From Tubulanus polymorphus (lineage: Eukaryota > Nemertea > Palaeonemertea > Tubulaniformes > Tubulanidae): DNA of 64,000 nucleotides. The stretch lies in NCBI RefSeq assembly GCF_964204645.1, contig NC_134035.1, positions 12,133,951 to 12,197,950 of the forward strand, written 5' to 3'. A program made the translations under genes and the position numbers. The notes below the pieces were generated by a model. That model was given only the letters and a program-made list of their open reading frames with translations, was not told the DNA's origin and did no database searches. Below, piece by piece: positions 11,967-24,057 of the stretch (position 1 is the stretch's first letter; each line of letters starts with the position of its first letter).

Positions 11967-11975
11967 ATATATAAA
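11967..11975 (+). promoter_or_regulatory. TATA box of the LIM-only gene
   Basis: TATATAAAA lies about 145 bases upstream of the start codon at 12119. This predicts transcription starting near 12000 and a 5' UTR of about 120 bases. Confidence 0.5.
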
Positions 11976-12118
11976 ACGTATGTAGCTTCGAATGCATATA
12001 TACATTAAATAGTTTAGTGGTTTACTAGTTAGTACCGGTTACTATTGTCGTAATAAACAAATATAAGGCTTGTTACATTCATCATTGCGACGAATTACAA
12101 CAACGTTAATCATCAACG

Positions 12119-14810
12119 ATGGCTACTCGGAAAAAAGGTAAAGTATATTTTATCGCAATTCATTTGTTACATTCAGTTAACACCGTTTTTTTCACATTTT
12201 GATCGTCACGTGATGACATGTAATCAATTCGTTAGATTTCTAGACATGTTTCGTATCCAATAATGAAACTTTTTGTTTTTGAAGCTTCGACTTCAGTTGC
12301 TTTTCGTATGCTCCAATTTATAACCGAAGGTTTGATAAGGCAATGATAAGATTTATTATCAATCCATAGTAAGAATAAACAAACACGTGTATTAACGGTG
12401 GCATTGAATAGTTGCCGGGGTCGAGTGTAAGATGACTAGACGAGAGAAGTCCCACAATAATTCAGCCAAGTTGTAAAATTCTGAGTAAAAGGTTTAATTT
12501 GCGCAACGTTTCGGCAAAAGACTAAATAGAGCCATCATCAGGCAGGCGTACTGAACTTTTTATCTTTGGCTGAATTATTGTGTGATTTCTCTTGTGTTCC
12601 CGGGGTCCGTTTGGCAGACGTTCCGCGAAATGCCTTCTGTCCCTTGGGTACCGTGCTTCACAGATAGTCTTTTATTTTTTTCATATTCAGCTGATACGAG
12701 CAACAAACAACAGCTATCGGATATCAACCAGAACGAAAATGTACCCGCAACAAACAAAGACGAGTCAGATGGGCAGACGGCAGCGGATGTAGCTGCACCA
12801 GTTGTTACAAGTGCAGCTGAGAGACTGCAGGTACCTGCTGCTGCTACTGCTGCTAGTGATGACGATGCGACTACAGCCTGTTCTCCGATCGCGACCGAAT
12901 CGACGACAGTCGTCGCTACGTGGATTTGCGTCGGATGCGAGGCGCCGATTAACGATAAATACTTTCTGAAAGCGATGCATCAGTTTTGGCACGAGGACTG
13001 TCTGAAATGTTCGTGTTGTAATTCTCGATTAGGAGATATCGGCGCATCACTTTACACCAGGTCCAATCTGATATTGTGTAAGCGAGATTATTTCAGGTAA
13101 AAATCGTATAAATCAACGTATAAATTCTTGCTGGTATTAACGCTGTCAATTATGATTTTCATTAACAGCACAACAGCTACCGGAACAGGGAGTTCTATTT
13201 TGAAATCGAAAATCGAAGCGCAGATATAGTTGGATTGTCGGTCGCATCATGTACTCAGAGTCCATGGTCGAATTTACATTTTTTTCGAAGTCCAGCATTG
13301 GAAATAACGGTTCCAATTCGTGTAAACTGCAGCCTTTCCCACCCAGACCGAACCGGCGCCAAACGACTGGGATTTATTTTTGTTGGTTGCTTAATTTGAT
13401 ACATCGATATTTTGAAATAGTTACCGAGGAGTTCAGATCGTTGTCGATATATGACTGTTCACGTGTCACCAACGTCAGATTAACATTTAAATCGTTATCT
13501 ATTCAATAAGCGAAATATAATTGATATTAATTCAATGACTATTTGATGTAAGCCATTTTGTTTCACGCTTGTAACACACCTGTGACTACAGTACAGACAC
13601 AACAAACATTATAGAGCAGGGTAATGCGTGCTTTGCATTGTTCACAGGCGTCATATCGAACGTTAAATGGCAGTTAAAGTTGCCTTTTTACTTCAGTCAG
13701 CAGTTTACGCTTTATGTGTCCGATCAAAAATTCGTAAAGACTAGTCTTTGTGAATTTTTGGTCCAATACATGAATACAGCAACAGATAACATTATCGAAG
13801 ATGTTGCAGTTCCACTAATTGAGAGTCAGTCTTCAATTTCAACATAAAATGAAAATATGTTTCCAAGTTGAAATCACGTAGCCTCGATGTGAACGTATCA
13901 TGTAGCGCGAAAATTTTAAAAATCGGAAAAACTGTCCGTCAATCTTAAAAGCCGGGGGGATGATGAATTCATTCCTGGTTTTTGGTGCTCCATTATACCG
14001 ACAATTGAGGGAGCATTATCTTGAATACAAAAATGTTGATTGTTCAAAATGAATATTGACTATTTTATAGATGAAGTGAATTCAATAGTTAGAATACAGC
14101 CCCGATAGATTGGTGTTGATTTTCTGTACGTGCTGAGCCGAGCGTAGTCGTTTATGCCGCTACAATCTGTCAACGTCTCATGTTACCTGATTTTGCAGTT
14201 TTAAAACCTTCGCTCATGTTTAAACAATTCGCCGGACCCATTTCCAAGTCTCCTGTATACATATATGATATATACCTGCCACACACGAGAAAAAAAGTAA
14301 CTTATTTTCCAAAGGAATGAAAGAATATTCATTTATATCTTCGTATTAGGTTATTCGGATGTTCCGGTCAATGTGCGGCCTGCGAGAACAGTATTCCCGC
14401 TTATGAAATGGTGATGAAAGTAAAACAACACGTTTATCATTTAGATTGTTTTTCCTGCTTCATGTGTCTCAAAAGGTAATTATGAAATATCACACGATTT
14501 ATCTTTAAAATTCGCAGAAACTTCTTGAATCGAATACAAGAAAATACAGCAGAAAAAGGTAATAACGTCTTTTGAATGATTTTGTTGCAGGTTTTGTATC
14601 GGTGATAGATTCTATCTAAACGACACTAAAATAATGTGTGAACACGATTACGTACAACAGTTCTTCATGTCTCCACAATTCCGATCACCGATAGTGCCGC
14701 CCCCTAGCGAACAAAGGAAACGAACCCCTCACATATTTCAACGACAGACGACCACAAATGTTAACTATTTCCAAGGAAACTACGCGGGTCCAATGTGCAA
14801 CAATCATTGA
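12119..14810 (+). CDS. LIM-only protein (LMO1/2/3-like)
   Basis: Four exons (12119-12137, 12691-13096, 14350-14475, 14591-14810) encode about 256 residues; the junctions keep frame (771 bases). Two tandem LIM zinc-binding domains occupy about residues 86-139 and 150-203. The first contains KYFLKAMHQFWHEDCLKC and the second contains AYEMVMKVKQHVYHLDCF and FCIGDRF. LIM-only proteins are nuclear adaptors that bridge bHLH, GATA and LDB factors without binding DNA. The first LIM domain is closest to LMO1/3, while parts of the second recall LMO2, so the exact paralogue is uncertain. Compared with vertebrate LMO proteins of about 145-165 residues, this one has an extra Ala/Asp/Thr-rich N-terminus of about 80 residues and a Gln/Pro-rich tail of about 50 residues. 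The polyadenylation signal is at 15017. Confidence 0.93.
12442..12591. repeat. Inverted-repeat element with a hammerhead-like core (minus strand)
   Basis: The arms (about 12442-12469 and 12566-12591) share CACAATAATTCAGCCAA and its reverse complement. On the minus strand CTGATGA (12541-12535) precedes a weak GGC/GCC stem and GAAA (12512-12509). This is the same order as in the fold-back at 3.3-3.6 kb, but helix II is poor. It lies in intron 1 of the LIM-only gene. Confidence 0.55.
13097..14349 (+). other. Intron 2 of the LIM-only gene
   Basis: Two open stretches (13249-13509 and 13638-13847) show no domain, and the reading continues from exon 2 to exon 3 without them. I see no further feature. 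Confidence 0.6.
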
Positions 14811-15016
14811 ACAAATAGGACGTTAAAACTGTGATTATCGCGATAAGGGCATAGAATGACTCTAACTCGCTTTAAAACGCTTGTTTAATGGATTACCAAA
14901 AGTGCGATAATCCGTGATAATCCGTGATAAGAACCATACTTAAGATAGGCTGTTATGAATCAAGTTCGGTTCGTACGTGGACATAAAACAACACGAAATG
15001 TAAATTAATTTGTTAA

Positions 15017-15022
15017 AATAAA
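15017..15022 (+). terminator. Polyadenylation signal of the LIM-only gene
   Basis: AATAAA lies about 210 bases after the stop codon at 14808-14810. Confidence 0.6.
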
Positions 15023-15129
15023 AGGAGATTGAATGTCACTTCGTTTATCTTGATTTCTCATCAATTCTGCGCTTTTGTCTAGGACCGGAGGAGAATCAAA
15101 TGTATGGAAGGTTCTCCCAGTTGCAGTCA

Positions 15130-15515
15130 TTTTTCTAACTACGAATTTTGACATAATTATCATTTAGTTTCTTTCGCGTGTGCGGTACGTGCGTGGCCCA
15201 ACCTTGACGTCACGAGTAAGGTGATCTTTGTATTTATGTATTTTCTAAAAGTCTAATCTTTGATAATCCCAAGAACTATCAATTGCAGTTTTCAATAGTT
15301 ACCCAACTTGCTCCCTAATTCAAGCTCTTTTTCCTGGTACAAAAAAAAATAATAATTGGCAAATGCCGCCACTTATTATATTTCATTGAATCTTCTTTTT
15401 TCCTGCCCGGATATGATTTCTGTAATGTCTATGATCTCGGGAATGTTTCCATCACCATCTATACAATCACGAGCCCTTCCCAAAAATATTTCACCAGCGA
15501 TCGCACCTCCGGGGC
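15130..15515 (-). repeat. Dispersed repeat, inverted copy of 10390-10770
   Basis: Read on the minus strand, this matches the plus strand of 10390-10770. The best part is about 15411-15505. In this copy the frame stays open somewhat longer (ending near QEKRRFNE), which supports a transposon-derived origin. The two copies lie 5 kb apart in opposite orientation, on either side of the LIM-only gene. Confidence 0.65.
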
Positions 15516-15839
15516 TCCATATGTATTGACCAGTCGGATGAGTTGTTGAGGCCACTCATTTCGCTCGAACGAAAAAAATATATTCATTTCTCACCATGTC
15601 CCCTCCGGGGCTCCGTAGGCCTAGTTTATGTGGAAAATACTCCAAAAAGAATTTCTATGTTTTTTTTCCTGTTCCCTTCCATAAAACGCCTATTATAAAT
15701 ATTTTTCAATTTTTTCCTTCGCCCTCCCCGTTAGGCCTCATATGAAGAAATATTTTCAGGAAGATTTTCAGGAAAGTACGAAAGTGCAATAGCACCATGA
15801 TTAACGATTGACGATTGACGATGTCGGCACCGGTATTCC

Positions 15840-15935
15840 GTTGTATACGGTTGAAGGAAATCATCTAGAACTTAGTGGGATTCGAACCTGTTTAAGAAGT
15901 ATTGAGCGGACTGCTCCGTACATGAACTAACACCC
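15840..15935 (-). mobile_element. Possible tRNA-derived SINE remnant
   Basis: On the minus strand GGTTCGAATCCCACT (about 15898-15884) is a good RNA polymerase III B-box. The region where an A-box should lie is degenerate, and no tRNA cloverleaf could be drawn, so this is scored as a remnant rather than a tRNA gene. Confidence 0.3.
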
Positions 15936-16069
15936 AGCAGCCGGTAACAGCTGATTATTTCTTTTACTTCCGGGTTTCAGAGTAAAGCCGATTAATTATT
16001 TCAATTGAATCGGAAGTTTATCGTATTTAAATCGTTGTCAGCGTCAGAGCGTTTCACCGAGTCGAAACT

Positions 16070-17560
16070 ATGATGCAAAATAGCTGTAGACAGTTGAAAA
16101 ATGTGGCTTGGAAGCTTTCAAATCTTCAGGTAAGCGATACTAGGCCTACATCATCATACGATTTCAACTGTTGTCGTCAGCTATGTGTGAGTCAATGACT
16201 AATGAGTGACACTGTGACTGTCTGTCGTCTGTCTGAAATCAGGGAAATCGGGGAATCCTGACTCTTCTTGAAAATCAGGAAAAAGTTAAGGAATTTTTGG
16301 ATCCAGTTCCACCGTGAGATAAGATTTGATTCAGCAGAGTTTAACATCGAAATGCAACTAATTTTAACTGTGAAACTGTGGAATCCTCGTGTCTTGTTGT
16401 TCTTGCGGGTGATGAGTGGCACAATGAAACATTTGAGAAGAAACTAGTCCCCCCACAGGAGAGCTCGTGATAAGATCATAGAACTTTTGGTTAGGAAATT
16501 TTCAGGGAATATTGGTTAGGGCCTAGGCTGATCTGTAAGAACCCTACTTTAAAATTGGCACCTTAGTCACTTTGTATCTAATGATTTCAATCATGATAAA
16601 TCAATTTGTTTTTTACAGATAATAACAGCAACTACAAGTCTGCTGTGGCAACCGGCAGGTGGCGCTTTCATTCAACTGAGGAACAAATCCGCTTTGACGG
16701 CCGTAATCACGAAACAGATCAACCAAAACTTCGAACTACGAACGCTCGACCCGGTCGACACTGACGTCAATCGTAAGAAACCGTTGGTGATCCTCTACGC
16801 TTGGCTGGCTGCCAAAAAATCGCATACGAAGAAATACGCCGATTTCTACCTGGGACGAGGCTTCGACGTTTTGAACGTGTGCATCGAACCGATGCAGCTG
16901 CTGCGTCCGAAGAGAGCGCGACTGATCATTCATCAGATCATCAATTACGTGCGCGAGGATCGTTTGAAAGATCAGCCGATATTAACGCACGGTTTCTCCG
17001 TCGGCGGTTACCTGTACGGTGAACTACTGATCAAACTGACGTCCGACCCCGACCGACATCGAGATATAATCGCTCGTCTGATTGGTCAGATATTCGACAG
17101 TCCGGTCGATTTCGACGGAATCCCCGACGGAATTTCGAAAGCGATCACGACGAATCGGATTTTGCGACGCGTCCTTCGCGAATCGCTCGCTTTTTACAAG
17201 TCGACGTTCACGAATCAGATGATTCCGTATATCGAATCGGCGCGCACGTTCAAAGAGAATCGGCTCGCGATTCCGTCGTTGATGCTCTTCTCGCGCGCCG
17301 ACCCGATCTCGGACGCGGAGGAGATCGCGTCGGTTGCCGACCAGTGGCGCCGCCGCGGTATCGACGTTTATACTCGGTGCTGGTTGAATTCGCCGCACGT
17401 CAGTCACATGCGATACAACTACGACGAATACGTGCGTATTCTCGACGACTTCCTGTCGAGCATCGGCGTACAGGCAGAGACACCTAGCGACGAGGTCATC
17501 AAACAGAAGGCGAGGCCGATCGAAATCAAACAACACGTCGCTGATCGAATTAAACAGTAA
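16070..17560 (+). CDS. TMEM53-like protein (DUF829, alpha/beta-hydrolase fold)
   Basis: Two exons (16070-16129 and 16619-17560) encode about 333 residues with a phase-0 junction. The family has an alpha/beta-hydrolase fold; the vertebrate member TMEM53 is a nuclear-envelope protein. The elbow motif GFSVGG places a candidate nucleophile at Ser147. A candidate acid is Asp248 (SRADPISD), and candidate histidines are His280 or His283 in SPHVSH, a hallmark of the family. A full catalytic triad is therefore visible, although enzyme activity of the family is not settled. The basic, amphipathic N-terminus (RQLKNVAWKL) could be an organelle signal. Two adjacent ATGs (16070 and 16073) open the frame. 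The second exon is much richer in GC than its surroundings. No polyadenylation signal is obvious nearby. Confidence 0.9.
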
Positions 17561-17784
17561 ATACAAGCGAACTAACATTAGAAATCTCTCTCTGACTTTA
17601 GATGCGCCGTAATGGATGTAATGAACATTTGCGACTTCAGTTCATTTTCTTACAAAAAAACATCCTAGGACCTGGCCCAACGCAGGACCAGGGCCAGGGC
17701 TTCGACCTGGGCAATACTGACCCAGTGCAGGACCTGCATCTGAACAGAGATTAATCTTATTCCTAATGAATGGTAATGAACCAT

Positions 17785-18060
17785 GGGCCGGTTACACAGT
17801 CAGGGCTTTAGACTTAAGACCAATTCAAGACCTTCTAATCTTAGTTCTGTAGTCGATCTACAACTTCAGTCTTAAGATTTTAGACTACTTTTTGACGGTG
17901 TTACCAGCCCCTGAGTCTAAAGCGCCCTACTGATAAGTTAGTCCCAACTTAAGACAACTAACAAGGTCTCAGCTATGGAAGCGGCCCCAGGGTTCGTACA
18001 GTTGTGACCGAATGTGGTCTTAAATCATAAGACTGGTCTTTAGTTGTTAGAGTGTCTGTA
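17785..18060. repeat. TTAAGAC-rich dispersed repeat
   Basis: The stretch is built of variants of CTTAAGAC and GTCTTAAG in both orientations, with GGCTTTAGACT near the left side and AGTCTAAAGC near 17920 as inverted partners. Related stretches occur at about 44545-44665, 57120-57250 and 62230-62360. It lies in the 3' flank of the TMEM53-like gene. Confidence 0.5.
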
Positions 18061-21000
18061 AAACTAAAATGGTCTATAAATCATAAGTGTGCAACTCACT
18101 CGTGAATCCAAACTAGATTAATGTTTTACCGCATTTTAAAATTTTACCAGTTATTAATTATTAATCGAGGAAGAATGAATAATCTGTCTCACTCCTCAAT
18201 CAATTCTAGTTCAATTCGATGTATTTTTTATTTTTCTCAATTTTGAATGTACTCGAAATTTATCCTATCTATAAAGTATAATAGGTGCATTTTGAATCCT
18301 TGACTTTTCTATATGCTGTTGTTCTATATACATGTAGTTAGATGCTATCCAATCAGGCTTGAACTAGGCTATCAGCTGGTGCATTGTATTAATTAGAGTA
18401 TTCATACATTCATGGTCTAGGTCTCTGAAAGATCGTCAGCATTTTTACTACCAAGTGAAAAATACTTTTTCTCCCTTAGTTAATGCAATACGTGTCGTAA
18501 TTTACTTCAACATTTCAGGGTGCCTCAACATACCGGTGTATCATAAATGTATTTGTATCAGGGATGAAGAAGTTTAGCTTGAAAGTTGACTGAAAATTCA
18601 GAGTGGAAATTTTTCATGTAAATAATGATAAGAATGTCATTAACCGGTGGATAGTTCATATATCTATTGATATAAATTACCCTTTCTTAACAGTCCATAA
18701 GAGGTCATGATAACCTGATATTTTTAATTCAAATATTTGTCATTTACTGTACATGTATTATAAACCATGCTTTTGTTTTATCGCAGAACAGGTTTTACTA
18801 CATGTGTATTTCAGTATAATTGTCGCGCACGCAGATTTCAAATGTTCTAGTCCGAATAGATGAAACGAAGTTTTGTATCTATTTCTGAAGTTTACGGTGA
18901 TTGTTAGTGATGAATGGTTAATAGGCTCGTGGGTATTTGATACCGGTTCAAAGAACAGCTTTCGATGTTTTTACTGATATTTTTTTGACAATATTCGTGT
19001 CGTTTGATTGTGGTGAAAAATTATCATCAAATGAAATTAAATATGATTTGAATTAAATTCAAGGATGAATGAATTTCGCCGACTTGTTGACTTTTCATGT
19101 TTGTTTGTTCAATTGAAGTGCCGGAATGCAGTCTATCGTTCAAGGTCCAATTCATAGGTCGATCGCAGCAATTCGCTGTTTACTGAAATGACAAAACAAA
19201 AAACTTGAAGTTGATCGTGAAAAATAAGTGCGGAAAAATATGCTCGCTAAATTTACATTACGATAGAGCAGTTGATGCTCGGCCGCCCAATTTTTGGGAA
19301 ACGATTCTTCGTTGAATTGGAAAATGCCGAGTGTCAGTTATTACTGGGATCGAATCCGGAACACACTTGTACATCCTCTATTCAGCATCAGGACCACTCT
19401 GAATCAGTGTCAGTAATTATGGGTTAATAGAATGCTGCTGCTGCTGTTTCTTCTAGTATAAATGCAGCTGCAGATTTTCACATCAAAGGAATGAAACCTT
19501 AGCGAATGGTTTTAGAAATTTTGAAACGAACATGCAAAGTCTGGATGATTGAGTCTATTTAATTAATTTATCTAATAATGATCGTAAAACTCTTAGAAAT
19601 AAAACTTTTAATTTGCCATATATTCTTTCTGTGGCATGTGAGTTAGCCGCTTCGCCGAATGCTTATACATTCGCTGAGCAAAGAGTACTATCAAAAGTGG
19701 CTTGAAAGTCGATTGCAAAAGCAAATTCCCATAAGATGAATGTATCACGTTGATACAACTATTTATTTTGAACGAAATGGGGTTGAGTGATGAATGAAAT
19801 TTTACTTATCTGATTTTTGAGGATATCTGCATTCCTCGCATGCCACAGTAGAATCGCGTGGCTGTATTAGTTCTAGATCGTTCAGTGCTGCCCAAATGAA
19901 TAACGATAGCGGGATTTCCGTGAACTAAAATAAATGCGCACATTTACCGCCGGAGTATAAATATCCTTATTACATACAATACGGACAACCGTGAGGCCTA
20001 ATTCTAATGAAAAATGATGCTATAAATCCGTACTGAATTCTAGATGATATTTTCCATACTTTTCAGACGACAAAATTCTATTCTTTAGCATAAACCCACT
20101 TGCTTATCAATTAAATACTAGTCCGGTTATACGCAGAAGGAATTATTCATTAACATTTTCTAATGCTCATTCATCAAAAACATTGAAAAAACTTCTAAGT
20201 TTTCCTTCCATGATATATTTTGGCGAGAAAATAACCCACGTAGAATACGGTACTCTTTAGACCACGTAGAATACGGTTTAAAAAACCCCTTCTCCCTATG
20301 AAAATACACCGATAGAAAGTTATTCTTTTAAGACTAATTGTAGTTTTACTTCTGTTTTGAAGTCTTCAAGTTTTTAAGAGAACTGTCGGAGTGCTCCCTC
20401 GAAATCCATGACTCATGAAACAAAAGGCGCACGATTGACGTTACCGGACTTAAGCAAAGCATTTTTAACTGGAGTAAAAAGTCAACAGCTGACGGTCGTT
20501 CGTCGGTGGATTGTGTCGTGGATGAATTTCATCATTAATTGAATAAAAGCCGTTTGAGTATCCTGAGATGAATAATAAGCTTTTCGCTCTCATAAATAAC
20601 TCGTTGAAAGTGGTTTTTGTGCCTCGGGGTGGAGAAGGTGGTTGGTTACGGGGCGAGTGCTTCTATTGCCACTCTCAAAAACCTTTTAATATAAAACGAT
20701 ATTTGAAACACTTAACGTGAAACGAAACAAATGGATGTGTCTAAAAGTATACAATTTTAACTATATTGATTTATAAACATTTATGGATGGGCTCGTATGG
20801 ATTTTGTCGTTTTATTAGGTTTTGTTATTTATACAAAAAAAGGATGATCGTGGACACAATTCTATATACAACTCGGTGCACACGCATCAATTTGATAATC
20901 CTAGGACAGAACTCGTTCTTCTAATTACACTGTAGAGTTAACTATAAAACCCTACACGCTGTGTAGAAAGTGTTTCCGAAAAGATGACGAAGAATATGAA

Positions 21001-21144
21001 CTTTGTTGCGAGGCGTTTATTTTATTCTGCCAAGATAACATTATGATGGCCGATGCTATGATAAAAAGGTCTTGCAGTCATATACCTTTTCGACATATTG
21101 GTTGGCTTACACAACAACAACAAGAAATTTAAATGACAGACCCT
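18061..21144. other. Intergenic spacer
   Basis: This is about 3 kb of AT-rich sequence without a supported gene. It holds a short direct repeat (CCACGTAGAATACGG at about 20237 and 20261). At about 19625-19640 and 19835-19860 it also has short CATGCCACAGTAG-like stretches shared with a dispersed repeat found elsewhere in the window. Confidence 0.55.
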
Positions 21145-21259
21145 CCTGGGCCAAGTTCCACAGTTGTGAGTTAGAGTTAACTCTGAGTTAAAATCAGTTC
21201 ATTTTCAATGAGTTAACTCAGAATTAAATCTTAACTCGGAACTGTGGAACTGGACCCTG
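21145..21259. mobile_element. Palindromic MITE, copy 1 of the AGTTCCACAG family
   Basis: About 115 bp that is nearly one long palindrome. The ends read CCAAGTTCCACAG and CTGTGGAACTGGACC, with AGTTAACTCTGAGTTAA in the body. Similar palindromes occur at 27148, 30547, 49600 and, more decayed, at 52110 and 58908. Confidence 0.75.
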
Positions 21260-21458
21260 AAGTTTTGTAAATCCCCTGATTGTCTCTCGTTGTTAAGCAA
21301 AGTAAGTCTCCGGCACTGGCTGGCACAAAACAACGACGTCACGTTCAGGACGTCGATTGCCGTGAAGACCAGAGAAGCAGCGTAAACCTCCTGGTAGGAA
21401 TAAACCTAAAACCTTCTGATATGTAGGTTCTCATTTGTTGGAGCTGAGTCGCTTCAAA

Positions 21459-22445
21459 TCATTTGTAAGAGCGGCACTTCAGAACTGCCGATAAAGCTTT
21501 ACGAATTTCGCGACCGCTGACTATGTACAAATAGAAATTAATAACGTTATTCGTTATATACAAAAACTTAAAAAGATCGTCATAAATGAGTAAGTACTTG
21601 GCGGCAGCTTCCGGTGCGAAACTGGCGACTAAAACTAACAAATCAGTTGGGAATAACAACACGACGAACGTACAACTGACCGTCAGTAACATGACGGTTA
21701 TTTGTTTTACTTTTGAATCGGTGTTGTCGTTCGTTCCTCGACCGGTCATTTTCGTCGAGCGAATCAGCGTGAGAATAGTGATAGAATTCAACGTGAACAC
21801 TAACACGCTGGTGCCTATCGTGAAGATACCCACCGCTAATATCGTGTGCGTTCGATTCGCGTTCTCGGTGTAAAAACAGCCGTAACCGGGCTCGAAACTG
21901 GTCGTAAACAGATTCTCGATGGTGACGATGATGATGACGCCGAACTGACCGGCGACGATCAGTTTACTGGAGCGAGCCGTGCAGATTCTACCGGCCGCGA
22001 ACGGAAAACAAACGGCTACGAATCTTTCGACGGACACGATACCGATACTAGTGAAACTGCCGGCGTTCGCGACGTACATGTAAAAATTGACGAATTTGCA
22101 AGCGACCGTCGAAAAACGTACGATAGACTTCCCTGCGATGTTGAATCGGATCAGGTTGACCCAAGCGAGCAGCGGACCCGTTAGCGAGACGAGGTCGTAC
22201 ACGGCCAACGCCGCCAGATAGTTAGCGTAAGAATGATGACGTATTTTACTCGAACACGTCATCACGACGAACGCCGCTACGTTTCCCGGAAACCCGGCAA
22301 CGAATAGAATTCCGTAAGATACGACAAACGTGAACAGCGTTAACTCGTTGATAGGTTGTTGCGGAAACACTTCGATGAATTTGATCCAGAATGGTCGATA
22401 CAAAAACACAACAGTTGTGTTACTATGAACTGATGCCGGAGCCAT
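21459..22445 (-). CDS. Rhodopsin-family (class A) G-protein-coupled receptor, orphan
   Basis: One uninterrupted frame of 328 residues encodes a seven-transmembrane receptor. TM1 has GN (residues 54-55), TM2 has LAALAVYD (Asp84), TM3 begins after Cys116 and ends in ERF (140-142) instead of DRY, and Cys190 in the second extracellular loop can pair with Cys116. TM6 has a CTFVVLLFP motif rather than CWxP, and TM7 has NVINFY in place of NPxxY. N-glycosylation sites lie at Asn9 and Asn197. The start at 22445 gives a full-length N-terminus. Together these recall FMRFamide-receptor-like and other expanded spiralian peptide or chemosensory receptors; no ligand can be assigned. The gene has no introns. 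A polyadenylation motif on the minus strand occurs near 21025-21016. Confidence 0.9.
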   Translation of the reverse strand: MAPASVHSNTTVVFLYRPFWIKFIEVFPQQPINELTLFTFVVSYGILFVAGFPGNVAAFVVMTCSSKIRHHSYANYLAALAVYDLVSLTGPLLAWVNLIRFNIAGKSIVRFSTVACKFVNFYMYVANAGSFTSIGIVSVERFVAVCFPFAAGRICTARSSKLIVAGQFGVIIIVTIENLFTTSFEPGYGCFYTENANRTHTILAVGIFTIGTSVLVFTLNSITILTLIRSTKMTGRGTNDNTDSKVKQITVMLLTVSCTFVVLLFPTDLLVLVASFAPEAAAKYLLIYDDLFKFLYITNNVINFYLYIVSGREIRKALSAVLKCRSYK

Positions 22446-22849
22446 TGTGGCGATGAGGAAGAGACGACGTCAAAATATCAACGATTTACATTCATTCGAA
22501 CAATATGACTTAAGCCGCAAACGTGAACGTGCTACAACCTTAAATAGCAGTTCATTTATCTATCCGCCTAATGGGGTACCCGCGAAACCAGCTATACCAC
22601 CAGATGGCGCGACAAGCAGTAGGTCGTGTGTTGTCAAAATTAGTTCATTTTCAATGACCTTTGAACTGGATTTTTGAACTCCTCAATCCATATACTATCA
22701 CAGCACCTACCAATATACAATACTTTCATTCTTCTAATCGGATATCGGTAAAGTTTCCAAAAATGATTCATTCATTTAAGAGAAAAGTTAATTTAGGTTT
22801 AATTGAAATGTAGACGAAATCGAACCTGGACGACCAACTATCTACTAGC

Positions 22850-22915
22850 GACACCTGGCGGATCCTCGCCTGCCATACGTGGAATCCTCGATTGCCACAG
22901 TAGCACTGCGGGTAC
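22850..22915. repeat. Dispersed repeat copy (GGAATCCTCGATTGCCACAG)
   Basis: About 50 bases are shared with 32165-32216 at roughly 90% identity by eye. Shorter, related pieces (CATGCCACAGTAG, CTGGCAAGCGAGGA) occur near 19840, 58680, 58760-58830 and 63870-63930. No terminal structure was defined. Confidence 0.6.
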
Positions 22916-22924
22916 CCCATTGAA

Positions 22925-23040
22925 GTCGACGAAATACAACACAATACAATAAACTTTATTGTTCCTTAATGAACATAAAATTATAATACAATAGAATACA
23001 AAAAGAAAGAAAATGAAATACGGAAAATAGGAAACAATCA
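22925..23040 (-). mobile_element. LINE 3' tail fragment
   Basis: Read on the minus strand, the segment carries AACAATAAAGTTTATTGTAT followed by a short TTG-rich tail, the usual end of a truncated non-LTR retrotransposon. No reverse-transcriptase coding remains. Confidence 0.45.
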
Positions 23041-24057
23041 CAGAGAAATTATTGTATTACTTCGGTATTACACCAAACAGTTTCGAGTTCCTAATAAAAA
23101 AACAGTCAGAAATAAATAAGCTGAAAATACTACTCTATAGAAAGGCTACTTTGTCCGTATTACAATTATAGTTAAAATCAAATGTAATGATAGCGCTTTA
23201 TCGTATATTAGATCTTTTCAAAGATTTTCATACTTATAGCATTTCTTTTGACCTTTCCATAATTCCCATATATCCGATCGACTCATCCGTGACTCTTTGC
23301 ATTTCATCGCTGCACCTGGAGCCGTAACACATGGGCTTCATAAGAATTCAAATTCTCATAAATTCAACTTTTAGATGTTGAGATTTTGCTTTGTTTTTAC
23401 GGATTTCACTAAATATCGAGATAGTATTGATTCCGAACAAAGACAAGTGTTACACCAGTCCTCACATGAGCATCGGAACCATCGTCTTAAAGCTGTTCAT
23501 TCTCATATCAATCATTTTCAATATTTCATTTGTATCATATCTTTTTTGTGAAACCAACAGTAATTGGTTCATTGCTTTCTCAAAAGTCTTCAACTAAAGA
23601 AACCAGTTGATTCTTCTCCTCTCAACTAGGTAGATCGGGAGATCGTTTGCCGGCCTGCCTTATAGATAGTTTATTATTAAATACCAAATCTTATAATTTC
23701 CGATGTGTGTGACAGGGCGGGGTCTTAAAGGTTTTTACTTTCATGCATGTGAGTTTTGTAGGTTATCAATTAAGATTACCAGCACGCGTTCCGTGGAGAT
23801 GCTGCCTAATTATATTCCGCTTTTAAACTGAATACGTGTAACAATTCTCGACGCCCAAAAAGAGAAGACTTAGAACAAACATCACGCAGTTCCTTGGCCG
23901 ATGATTGGTTGAATTGATTGCGATTGCGCCCAACAGAAATAGGTGCGTTCGGTTTTATAGATACTGTTCAATTCAAGGGAATAACCATTAATTCAAACAG
24001 TCAGGACGCTAAAGGGACCTCATCTGAACGAATTCAACCAAGACTTCAATCAACAAA

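Larger units (their letters stand above)
22446..24057. other. Intergenic spacer between divergent GPCR genes
   Basis: The two GPCR genes point away from each other. The spacer holds a dispersed repeat (about 22850-22915) and a LINE tail on the minus strand (22925-23040). A CCAAT-type box (GATTGGTT near 23902) and a weak TATA-like TTTATAGA (about 23954) lie upstream of the 24058 start. Confidence 0.5.
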
